In this document: positions 55,941 through 64,000 of the stretch, in pieces
Numbering within the stretch: position 1 is the first letter of the stretch
Layout: each line of letters opens with the position of its first letter
Assembly (NCBI GenBank): GCA_016234555.1
Contig: JACRBJ010000044.1
Coordinates: 86,737-150,736 of the forward strand
Direction of reading: 5' to 3'
Source of the DNA: Chloroflexota bacterium
GTDB lineage: Bacteria; Chloroflexota; Anaerolineae; Anaerolineales; Villigracilaceae
Length of the DNA: 64,000 bases
The notes under the pieces: model-generated
Database searches by the model: none
Told to the model about the DNA's origin: nothing
The model's input: only the letters and a program-made list of their open reading frames with translations
Position numbers and translations under genes: made by a program

Positions 55941-57101
55941 ATGAAAATACACCATACACACACTCTTCTGAAACTACTTTTGTTGACAATCATTGCCGCT
56001 TCCCCAAGTTGCAGACCTGTTTCTGCTGTCCCTTCCCCAACCTCAACTCCCGCGCCATCCCAAACGTCAACAGCAAATCCAATAATCACGCCAGAAAAAG
56101 TTCAGCCATATGGAACAATAGTTATGTCGAACGCCTACGGCATTTACTCTTTCGACGTACAAACAAGAGAACAAACCACGATATTTACCAAAAGCTATCA
56201 CAGGTTTGATGGGGAAAGCGTAAGCTACGGAAATGGCTATATATATTTCATCGGCTCAACTACGCCAGAATCAAATAAAGATTCTTACCCTGATTTTTCA
56301 TTGGACATATTTCAGGTAGGAATAGATGGAAGCGGACTTAAGCAACTGACAAATACTGGTCATATAAAGCATAGTTTGAGTGTTTCCCCCAATGGAAGAT
56401 ACATGCTGTATACATCCAACCAAAATGCTCAATATCAACTGTTTGCTTTAGACACTCTTACTTACGAAACAAATATAATTACAACAAGCGTTAGCCAAAC
56501 AAGAGCGCATGGTTTCTTTTTTGCCACATGGTCATCAGATAGTAATCAGGTGGCATTTTTTGAAGCCCAGCAGGGACGGGGATATTTACAATTGTATTTG
56601 TACAACTTTGAAGCCGATAGATTAAGTACTGTGTTGCCTGAAGGCACGCTTCCTTGGTCCAGCTTGGCATGGTCTGTGGACGACAAAAAAATTCTTTTTC
56701 CTATTCACGGCGAGAAAGGAAAAGGAATCTATTCTTTTGATCTTCAATCAAACTCGGTCAGCCTGGTAGCGTTGACCAATGGGCTTCCTCGATATTTTGT
56801 CCAATCTCCTGATCGGGCATCGATTCTTTTTGAAATAGAGGATTCGAATGGTCAAATGAAATTATGCTTACTCAATGCTTCCACTCAAGACATAATTACT
56901 ATTCAGGAAGATAGTATATTTCCACATTCCACATACCGAGCGGCATGGTCACCTGATAGTCAAGATGTTGTATACACGATCCTCTCAGAACACAATGACT
57001 GGCAATTGAAAATTAAGAATCTCGAAACTAATGAAGACATAGTAATTCCTTTTCCGCCAAACACCGGATTCAGCAGTCATTTTCTTTGGATATATCCGTA
57101 A
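55941..57101 (+). CDS. TolB/WD40-like beta-propeller lipoprotein
   Basis: Signal peptide with SPSCRP lipobox-like site; repeated LSVSPNGRYMLYTS, WSSDSNQVAFFE, WSPDSQDVVYTI blades. Confidence 0.75.
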   Translation: MKIHHTHTLLKLLLLTIIAASPSCRPVSAVPSPTSTPAPSQTSTANPIITPEKVQPYGTIVMSNAYGIYSFDVQTREQTTIFTKSYHRFDGESVSYGNGYIYFIGSTTPESNKDSYPDFSLDIFQVGIDGSGLKQLTNTGHIKHSLSVSPNGRYMLYTSNQNAQYQLFALDTLTYETNIITTSVSQTRAHGFFFATWSSDSNQVAFFEAQQGRGYLQLYLYNFEADRLSTVLPEGTLPWSSLAWSVDDKKILFPIHGEKGKGIYSFDLQSNSVSLVALTNGLPRYFVQSPDRASILFEIEDSNGQMKLCLLNASTQDIITIQEDSIFPHSTYRAAWSPDSQDVVYTILSEHNDWQLKIKNLETNEDIVIPFPPNTGFSSHFLWIYP

Positions 57102-57176
57102 TCTAGCAATAAATTGAATCCTGTTTTCACTTTCTCCTCACCAATGTAATCTTTCTGCGCTACAATCGCATTATCT

Positions 57177-58796
57177 ATGAACCCATTTACTGAATCAATG
57201 TTCATTTTATTTGCCATCCTGACCCTCGGCGCGTGGGTCGGTCAGTGGTCGTGGCGCGGAATTTCGTTGGGGACGGCGGGCGTACTTTTTGCCGCGCTGG
57301 TCTTCGGTCATTTCGGGATGAGCGTGCCGAAGGAAGTAATGGACTTCGGCTTGCTTCTCTTCGTGTACGCCGTCGGGTTGACGGCGGGACCGAGTTTCTT
57401 CCGCACCTTCCGTCGGCGTGGGATGCAGTTCGTCGTCCTCGCGCTGGTCATCGTCGGCAGTGGGGCAGTCCTCACGGCGTTGATCGCCTTCCTGCTCAAG
57501 CTATCTCCCGCCCTCGCGGCTGGACTTTACACCGGCGCGCTGACCTGCACTCCCGCGCTGGCAGGCGTGTTGGATGCCCTGCATCGCGTCTCCCCCGACG
57601 CCGCGCCGCTGGCTTCGGTTGGCTACGGCGTCGCTTACCCGTTCAGCATGATTAGCATGGTGTTGTTGATCCAGTTTTTGCCGAGCCTGCTCAAACGTCC
57701 CGTGAAGGTCGAAGAGAAAAAATGGCTGGAGGAAAAAGCCATTGAAACGCCAGGCTTGGTGGCGCATCAATTCCGGGTGACAAACCCCAACTGCGAGGGG
57801 CGCACCGTGGCAGAGGTCAATCCGCGACGGCTGGCACAGGTCAACCTTTCGCGCATCAAACATGGCGAGCGCGTTTTCGCCGCGACCCCCGAATCCATTT
57901 TGCATCTCGGTGATGTGGTCATGGCTGTCGGCGCGGCGGAGGAACTCGACAAGATGACTCTCCTGCTTGGCGAGCGCACCGACGAGCGCATGGATGTCAA
58001 CGCCGAGGTGTTGAGCCTGGACATGGAAATGATGGATGAGTCGCTGACTGGCAAAACGCTGGCGAGCATGAAAGTGTGGGAGCAATACACGGTGGTCATC
58101 ACGCGCATCCGCCGCCAGGGATTGGAGATCGCGCCGCATGGCAACGTGACTCTCGAAATGGGCGACGGCATCCGCGTGGTCGGCGAGAAATCGGCTGTGA
58201 GGGCATTTGCAAAAGTAGCACAGGGCACGCCGCGCCGCGTATCCGAAACCAGCATGACGGCGTATCTCGTCGGCTTGTTGATCGGCGTGGGCGTGGGATT
58301 GATTCCCGTGCCGCTCGGCGAGGGTGTGACGGTGAAACTGGGCATGGCGGGCGGAGTTTTTCTGACCTCGCTGCTGATCGGTCACTTCGGGCGGATCGGA
58401 CCCTTTCGGCTTTATGTTCCCCCCGCCGCGAAAAACCTGACCCGTGAACTTGGCTTGATGCTCTTTCTCGCGGGAGCAGGCACAAACGCGGGGGCGCATT
58501 TGGTGGAAGTTCTGCAAGATCAGGGCTGGATTCTGTTGCTGGCGGGCGCGGCGATCACCCTGCTTTCCGCGCTGGCTGGACTGGTTGTCATGGTCAAAGT
58601 CTACAAGTTGAATTTGCTCTCGGCGATGGGTTCGCTCACCGCCGCCATGACCAATCCGCCTGCGCTGGCATCCGCCAACAACCAGACCGAAACCGACCTG
58701 CCGTCGATTGCCTACGCCAGCACATATCCTGTGGCACTGATATTTAAAATTCTTCTTGCTCAAGCACTGGTTGAGATTTTGGGCAGGTTGTTGTAA
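57177..58796 (+). CDS. AspT/YidE-YbjL family transporter with TrkA-C domains
   Basis: Two membrane halves flanking RCK_C-like TVAEVNPRRLAQVNLSRIKHGER... and GKTLASMKVWEQYTVVITRIRRQG. Confidence 0.82.
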   Translation: MNPFTESMFILFAILTLGAWVGQWSWRGISLGTAGVLFAALVFGHFGMSVPKEVMDFGLLLFVYAVGLTAGPSFFRTFRRRGMQFVVLALVIVGSGAVLTALIAFLLKLSPALAAGLYTGALTCTPALAGVLDALHRVSPDAAPLASVGYGVAYPFSMISMVLLIQFLPSLLKRPVKVEEKKWLEEKAIETPGLVAHQFRVTNPNCEGRTVAEVNPRRLAQVNLSRIKHGERVFAATPESILHLGDVVMAVGAAEELDKMTLLLGERTDERMDVNAEVLSLDMEMMDESLTGKTLASMKVWEQYTVVITRIRRQGLEIAPHGNVTLEMGDGIRVVGEKSAVRAFAKVAQGTPRRVSETSMTAYLVGLLIGVGVGLIPVPLGEGVTVKLGMAGGVFLTSLLIGHFGRIGPFRLYVPPAAKNLTRELGLMLFLAGAGTNAGAHLVEVLQDQGWILLLAGAAITLLSALAGLVVMVKVYKLNLLSAMGSLTAAMTNPPALASANNQTETDLPSIAYASTYPVALIFKILLAQALVEILGRLL

Positions 58797-58812
58797 ATAG
58801 CAGAGGTGGAAA

Positions 58813-59400
58813 ATGGCTCAACTAAAAGATAAAGTGATTCTGATTACCGGCGCGGGCAAGGGGGCGGGGCGTGCGCTGGCGCTGGCGTTTGCAGAGCGCG
58901 GCGCAATTGTTGCGGCAAATGACATCTCCCCCATCAACGTGGATCAAGTCGTTGCAGAAATCGTCGCTCGCGGCGGGACAGCCAAAGCCTACATCGAGGA
59001 TGTCGCCAAGAAGGTCGGCGCGCAGGCTCTGGTCAACTACGTGGAGGAGGATTTCGGCGGCATCGACATCCTCGTCAACCACGCGGCGGTGGAACCGCAT
59101 ACGTCCCTGCTGGAGATGGACGAGTGGGACTGGCATCGCACGCTGGACGTCAACCTGACGGGCGCGTTCCTGATGATTCAATCCACGGCGCGGGTGATGC
59201 GCGGGAAAGGCAAAGGGGAGATTCTCTCCATCGTAACAGAATCAGCTTCGGGCGCGGCATATCGTTCGAGCATGGCGGGGCTGAGGGCGTTGTCCCAGTC
59301 CGCAAAGTCGGAATTGAATCCGCATGGGATTCGAGTCCACATCATCGAAAATTCAATGGACGTGGTCGAAGTCGTGATGTTTGCACTGGAGGCAGAATGA
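58813..59400 (+). CDS. Short-chain dehydrogenase-like protein, atypical active site
   Basis: VILITGAGKGAGRALALAFAERGA; DILVNHAAVEP; YRSSMAG where YxxxK is expected. Confidence 0.75.
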   Translation: MAQLKDKVILITGAGKGAGRALALAFAERGAIVAANDISPINVDQVVAEIVARGGTAKAYIEDVAKKVGAQALVNYVEEDFGGIDILVNHAAVEPHTSLLEMDEWDWHRTLDVNLTGAFLMIQSTARVMRGKGKGEILSIVTESASGAAYRSSMAGLRALSQSAKSELNPHGIRVHIIENSMDVVEVVMFALEAE

Positions 59401-59867
59401 AGGAATTGATCGATTACCGCGAGAAGCTGGTCAAACGTTTCCGCGAAGTTGCGTTGGAGTTCCGCGCCGCCTGCGAAGCGGTGGGCGACCCGTCTTCAAA
59501 AGTCGAAGGAGAATGGACGCTGCATCAGATTGCCTCCCACACCCGCGATGTACAAAAATTGGTTTACAATGCGCGCATCGAGCAGACCTTGCTGGTGGAT
59601 GATCCCCTGTTCGATGGTTTCGATGCCGACGAATGGATGGCGGCTCATTACAATCCGCGGGAACCGCTGGCGGGGATTTTGAACGAGCTGACGCAAAACG
59701 TGGATGAGTTGTGCGTCGTCTTGAGCGGCGTGACACGGGAAGCCTGGTCGCGCGAAAGCCGTCACCCGGAACTTGGCGGCGGGCTGACCCTGCAATTTTG
59801 GGTGGAGCGCAGCCTGGGTCATATCAAGGAGCACCTGACAGCCGTAAAACGGTTGAATGTCAAATAA
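59397..59867 (+). CDS. DinB-like domain protein
   Basis: GEWTLHQIASHTRDVQKLVYNARI...LGHIKEHLTAVKRL; ATGA overlap with SDR gene. Confidence 0.65.
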   Translation: MKELIDYREKLVKRFREVALEFRAACEAVGDPSSKVEGEWTLHQIASHTRDVQKLVYNARIEQTLLVDDPLFDGFDADEWMAAHYNPREPLAGILNELTQNVDELCVVLSGVTREAWSRESRHPELGGGLTLQFWVERSLGHIKEHLTAVKRLNVK

Positions 59868-59906
59868 ACCTGCCTTTTCTTATCAGTTTAGAGGTAAAAT
59901 TAGCCC

Positions 59907-60566
59907 ATGAAAAAGCAACGAATTATTCTAGTGGACGATCACGAATTGGTGCGCATCGGCTTGAAATCCCTGCTGGAGCGCCACCCGCAGTTCGACGTGG
60001 TGGGCGAGGCAGGCTCGGCGCGTGAGGCGCTGGAGCAGGTGGAATCGCTAAAGCCAGACGTGGTGGTAATGGATATTCGCCTGCCTGGCACGTCGGGCAT
60101 CGATGCCTGCGAGCAAATCGTAAACCAACACCCCGAGACCAAAGTGCTCATGCTCACCTCGTATGCGGAGGATGAAATGTTGTTCTCCGCCATCCGCGCG
60201 GGCGCTTCGGGTTATGTGCTCAAACAAATCGGAAGCGAAGACCTGATCAAGGCGATTGAGTCGGTCGGACGCGGCGAAGCCTTGCTCGATCCCGCCGTCA
60301 CCCAACGAGTCTTCCAGGAAGTACGGCGCGCTGTCAAGGAGGAGGAGGCTTCGGCTTTCTCGCATTTGAGCCAGCAGGAAAAGCATGTGTTGCTGCTTGT
60401 CTCCGAAGGCAAGACCAACCGCGAGATCGCCAAGAACCTGTTCCTCGGCGAAGGCACGGTGCGGAATTATGTTTCGAGCATCCTCTCAAAGTTGAGCGTC
60501 AATAACCGCGCCGAAGCCGCCGCCTACGCCGTCCAGCACAGCCTGCGGGAATATATTTCCCTTTAG
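59907..60566 (+). CDS. NarL/LuxR-family response regulator
   Basis: [67 protein letters not shown]. Confidence 0.93.
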   Translation: MKKQRIILVDDHELVRIGLKSLLERHPQFDVVGEAGSAREALEQVESLKPDVVVMDIRLPGTSGIDACEQIVNQHPETKVLMLTSYAEDEMLFSAIRAGASGYVLKQIGSEDLIKAIESVGRGEALLDPAVTQRVFQEVRRAVKEEEASAFSHLSQQEKHVLLLVSEGKTNREIAKNLFLGEGTVRNYVSSILSKLSVNNRAEAAAYAVQHSLREYISL

Positions 60567-60594
60567 CGGATTCAGACTCTGGAAGTTTATTCGA

Positions 60595-60632
60595 CGGAGA
60601 CATGAAAGACGTGTCTCCGTTTTGTTTTTTTC
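60595..60632 (+). terminator. Rho-independent terminator
   Basis: ACGGAGACA-TGAAAGACG-TGTCTCCGT-TTTGTTTTTT. Confidence 0.85.
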
Positions 60633-60670
60633 CCCGACTTTGATCTGGTCACCGGCTTATAATTGGTCCC

Positions 60671-61345
60671 ATGCTTGAACTTTCCCTCCTCTTCCTCGGC
60701 AAAGCCGATGACCCCGATTGCGCCCGCGCGCTGGAATATTGTCAAAAGCATTTTTCCCATGTGACGTTTTGTCTCGGCAAATGGGGCGACCCGCTGCCAG
60801 AAGACATCCGCAAGTGGAGCGGGGATTACATCATTTCCTATCTTTCGCGCTGGGTGGTGCCGCAGGAATTACTGGATCGCGCCAAAATCGCGGCCATCAA
60901 TTTTCATCCCGCCTCGCCTGAATATCCCGGCATTGGCTGCAACAACTTTGCCCTGTATGAGGACGCCAAGGAATACGGCGTGACCTGTCACCAGATGGCA
61001 GGCAAGGTGGACACTGGCGGGATCATCAAGGTCAGGCGCTTCCCCATTTATCCCGAAGATGGCGTGGATGAATTACTGGCACGCACCTACGAAAACCAAT
61101 TGGCGCTGTTCTTCGAGATTGCCCAGATCATGGCGGAGGGCAAACCGCTCCCCGTTTCGGCTGAGACCTGGACCCGTCCGCCGTTTTCGCGCAAACAATT
61201 CAACGAGTTGTTCAAAATCACCACCGATATGAGTGAAGATGAAGTGAAACGCCACATACGAGCTGTCAGTTATAAACAGTGGCAGCCGTATATCGAGTTG
61301 GGCGGGTTCAGGTTCGAGTACAAACCCAAAAAAAAGGGCAGCTAA
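60671..61345 (+). CDS. Formyltransferase-fold protein
   Basis: DYIISYLSRWVVPQELLDRAKIAAINFHPASPEYPGIGCNNFALYEDAKEYGVTCHQMAGKVDTGGII. Confidence 0.85.
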   Translation: MLELSLLFLGKADDPDCARALEYCQKHFSHVTFCLGKWGDPLPEDIRKWSGDYIISYLSRWVVPQELLDRAKIAAINFHPASPEYPGIGCNNFALYEDAKEYGVTCHQMAGKVDTGGIIKVRRFPIYPEDGVDELLARTYENQLALFFEIAQIMAEGKPLPVSAETWTRPPFSRKQFNELFKITTDMSEDEVKRHIRAVSYKQWQPYIELGGFRFEYKPKKKGS

Positions 61346-61454
61346 CACATCCGAATCGGCTTTCATTCTTTTGGCAGCAGGAATATCATATATGTGAAGG
61401 ATTACGCAATCTGTCAGGCGCGGTTCTTCTCGACGAGTCCTTGCGGAGAAAATC

Positions 61455-62372
61455 ATGGTCGACATCCAAAAAATCCAGACATTTCTGTACGCGGCTGAAA
61501 CATCGAGTCTCTCCGAAGCGGCAAAACAACTGCACCTTACCCAGCCGGCGGTCAGTCACCAGATCAAATTGCTCGAACGGGAACTGGGCGTCAAACTTTT
61601 TACCCGTAACAACACCGGACTTAAAATAACCGAGGCCGGCGAGCTATTATTGCCCTGGGCACGCCGCCTGTTGCACGACATGAGTGACTTGAAGGACATG
61701 ATGTTGTCCACGCAGGAGGTATTTGCCGGGGAATTGCGGATCATGTGCAGCACATCCGTCGGGAAGTATATCCTGCCGCAATTGACCGCCCGTTTCTGCC
61801 TGCGCTATCCCAAAGTCAAAGCCCGCATTCTGGCATGTGGAGCCGAAAAAAACGCCCTGCGGCTCCTGGAGGGAGATGCTCATCTTGGAGTTATCAGCAG
61901 GGAGACAAGCGACAAGGGGGTGGAATCCCAGGAGTTTTTCCGCGACACAATCCACCTGGTTGTCCCGTCAAATCACCGCTGGGCGGAAAGGTCGTCCATC
62001 GAACCGTCGGAACTTGTCCACGAGCCGATGCTTCTCAGGGAGGAGACCTCAGGCACACGTTGGGTGATGCTGACAGAGCTTTCAAAGTTCGACATCAGTC
62101 TGGAAGACTTGAACGTATTTCTGGAGATAGGAGGCGCCGAGGGAATTATGGAAGCCATATCACACGGGTATGGCGTTTCCTTCGTCTCTGAATTGGCAAG
62201 CAAACATCTGCGGGAATTGGGACGGGCTGTAAGTGTGCCTGTGAATGGGCTTAATATACGGCGCACCATCTATATGGCGCGCAAACGGATCAGCGACCCC
62301 CATCGCCCACGGGATGTTTTTTGGAGTTTCATCCATGCACCGGAGAACTCGGACCTGTTGAGCAGGCAATGA
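61455..62372 (+). CDS. LysR-family transcriptional regulator
   Basis: IQTFLYAAETSSLSEAAKQLHLTQPAVSHQIKLLERELGVKLFTRNNTGLKITEAG. Confidence 0.92.
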   Translation: MVDIQKIQTFLYAAETSSLSEAAKQLHLTQPAVSHQIKLLERELGVKLFTRNNTGLKITEAGELLLPWARRLLHDMSDLKDMMLSTQEVFAGELRIMCSTSVGKYILPQLTARFCLRYPKVKARILACGAEKNALRLLEGDAHLGVISRETSDKGVESQEFFRDTIHLVVPSNHRWAERSSIEPSELVHEPMLLREETSGTRWVMLTELSKFDISLEDLNVFLEIGGAEGIMEAISHGYGVSFVSELASKHLRELGRAVSVPVNGLNIRRTIYMARKRISDPHRPRDVFWSFIHAPENSDLLSRQ

Positions 62373-62399
62373 TGCGGAAACACCGCCGTTGAAGGCAGG

Positions 62400-62690
62400 C
62401 TAAGTCTCCTGCGGGGAATCTGTCATCAGGCAGCTGGTCATGAAGAAGCCGATGATCAGACTGCAAACAAAGCATCCGCCCCAAAAGAACGACGTGCCGC
62501 CGAGGGTGATTGCATTGGATAAAGCCAACGTGGGGATCAGCACCATTACGAACAACATGGTCCAGCCGATTGACTTTGCGGCGGCGGGATGCTTCTCAAA
62601 AAGATATTTGCAGACGGAGTACCGCCTGTTTCTTACGGCAAAGCCAAGCAGCGCTCCAGCAAATGCGCCAAAGAATAAAGTGACGGACAT
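62400..62690 (-). CDS. Small hypothetical membrane protein
   Basis: 96-aa ORF with two to three TM segments. Confidence 0.45.
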   Translation of the reverse strand: MSVTLFFGAFAGALLGFAVRNRRYSVCKYLFEKHPAAAKSIGWTMLFVMVLIPTLALSNAITLGGTSFFWGGCFVCSLIIGFFMTSCLMTDSPQET

Positions 62691-62846
62691 GGCAGTCTCC
62701 CTTCCAAATTGATCTCAAATTCCAAAATAGTTTCGCTTGCTGCGAAGCTCAATTTTATATTACCCTCCTGGCATGGTGATTACAAGTAAAAAGTGTCACC
62801 CGGTCCAATCCAGTAATTTATGGCGCGCCATAGAAATGATTGATAC

Positions 62847-62871
62847 CAAAAAGGCCCCCGAATGGGAGCCT
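62847..62871 (-). terminator. Terminator of the AP endonuclease-like gene
   Basis: Minus strand GGCTCCC-ATT-CGGGGGCC-TTTTT. Confidence 0.7.
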
Positions 62872-62898
62872 AAGGTTGATATAAACCTTTGCCGGGTG

Positions 62899-63756
62899 TT
62901 ATTTTTCCTTTTGCCCGCTGGCTTTCATCCAGGTCTTCTTCATCGTCAGCGCATCCTCCTCCATGACGGGGCTTTCGCACAGGATGCGCCCGCCGCAGCC
63001 GAATCTGCTCAGGGCTTTGAACAGGGCTTTCAAATCCAAATCGGCATCGACAAGTTTAAGGTGATTCTTCTCCCCTTTGGGTCCGTACTCGATACCGGAA
63101 AGATGGATGTGCAAGCGCTCGAGGGCTTTCCCGCCCAGTTCGCGTGCGTAGACTTCCAGCAGGCGCGACCATTCGTCGTAGGTGTTCATCGTGCCGTCGC
63201 CAGGGCGGGCATGCAGGTGGGCAAAGTCGAGGCAGGGCTGGACCATGTCCATGGCCTTGCTCATCGCGACGGCATCCTCGAACGAGCCAAGCATCGCGGA
63301 CTTCCCCATCGTCTCCGGGCGGAGAGTCACCATATCGCCATTCTTTTTCAATTCGTCCACGCAGCCCTGCAAACGCGGAATGGCGACCTTCAACACCTCA
63401 AGCGGATCGTTCGCAAAATACGAGCCGGGGTGGAAGATAATGTCCGTCGCTCCTGCAAGAAATCCGTAGTGCGCCGCATCCATCAGGCGCTTGCGGGATT
63501 TGCCCCACTCCTCCCCGGTTGCGTTCAGGTTGATGAAATAGGGCGCATGGACGCTCAACGCCACGCCCTGCTCCTCACCCGTGGATTTGATCAGGGCGCA
63601 GGTTGCCTCGGTCACGCGCACCGACTGCACCCAGCCCAGTTCCATCGCATCCAACCCAATGGATTTGCTGAATTCGATTGCGCCAACAGATCCGCCCGGC
63701 TTTTTGGGTGTGCCTGTGGGAGAGCCGACCGTGCCAAATCTAAATGATAAAGTCAT
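62899..63756 (-). CDS. AP endonuclease family 2-like TIM barrel protein (Nfo-like)
   Basis: LSVHAPYFINLNATGEEWGKSRKRLMDAAHYGFLAGATDIIFHPGSY; LCLDFAHLHARPG-like; RILCESPVMEEDALTMKK. Confidence 0.78.
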   Translation of the reverse strand: MTLSFRFGTVGSPTGTPKKPGGSVGAIEFSKSIGLDAMELGWVQSVRVTEATCALIKSTGEEQGVALSVHAPYFINLNATGEEWGKSRKRLMDAAHYGFLAGATDIIFHPGSYFANDPLEVLKVAIPRLQGCVDELKKNGDMVTLRPETMGKSAMLGSFEDAVAMSKAMDMVQPCLDFAHLHARPGDGTMNTYDEWSRLLEVYARELGGKALERLHIHLSGIEYGPKGEKNHLKLVDADLDLKALFKALSRFGCGGRILCESPVMEEDALTMKKTWMKASGQKEK

Positions 63757-63884
63757 AGGTACTCCAGGGATTTAAAGTTTGCAGGAAAAACCCAGATCAT
63801 GGAATGTAAAGTCAGTTTATCATGAATGGCGGGCTCAACGGTATTGTGATGGGAATCGCATAATAGATCTCTTGCAAAAGTAGG

Positions 63885-64000
63885 CTAGTAAGCAGTTTTG
63901 AGCTCCATGTTACAGATGGCAGCGATCAGGTTAAAACGTAACCCAAAACGTTTGCGACGATTTCGATAACGTTCGCTCAAAATGCGAAAGATTTTCAAGC
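63885..64000 (-). mobile_element. IS5-like transposase C-terminus, cut by window edge
   Basis: Minus strand reads LKIFRILSERYRNRRKRFGLRFNLIAAICNMELKTAY*; beyond the stop lies AGATCTCTTGCAAAAG resembling an IS5-type end. Confidence 0.82.

Noticed and set aside
57501-58763. 420-aa minus-strand ORF opposite the AspT/YidE-like transporter
   Set aside because: Antisense of a well-supported membrane protein; His/Arg/Gln-rich composition typical of spurious frames

Overview
Window from a bacterial chromosome. Gene content suggests Anaerolineae/Chloroflexota, but this is inferred from protein style and not verified. It is dense and mostly housekeeping or metabolic. Main loci: pyrB, an SbcC-type nuclease subunit, three M42 aminopeptidases surrounding a HepT/MntA toxin-antitoxin pair, serS with an upstream T-box leader, a FixABCX electron-transfer-flavoprotein operon followed by bacteriohemerythrin, coaBC, a TetR-controlled ABC export operon, a giant 2-hydroxyacyl-CoA-dehydratase activase, two tRNAs, a pentapeptide-repeat protein, panB/panE, metH, and the end of an IS5-like element at the right edge. 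No CRISPR or prophage was seen. The most unusual signal is a network of degenerate short tandem repeats with mostly 7-bp units (8 bp before pyrB). They sit between genes and also in frame inside conserved genes: three arrays in sbcC and two in metH. Separate palindromic elements are also inserted in frame in metH and in an ABC ATPase, and one lies in the serS T-box leader. One pair of complementary heptamer arrays flanks a four-helix-bundle (23S-IVS-type) gene and looks like a discrete cassette. Other highlights: identical TetR-type palindromes upstream of tetR and of the activase, a decayed copy of the panE 3' end and terminator downstream of metH, and a 56-aa membrane ORF missing from the supplied ORF track.
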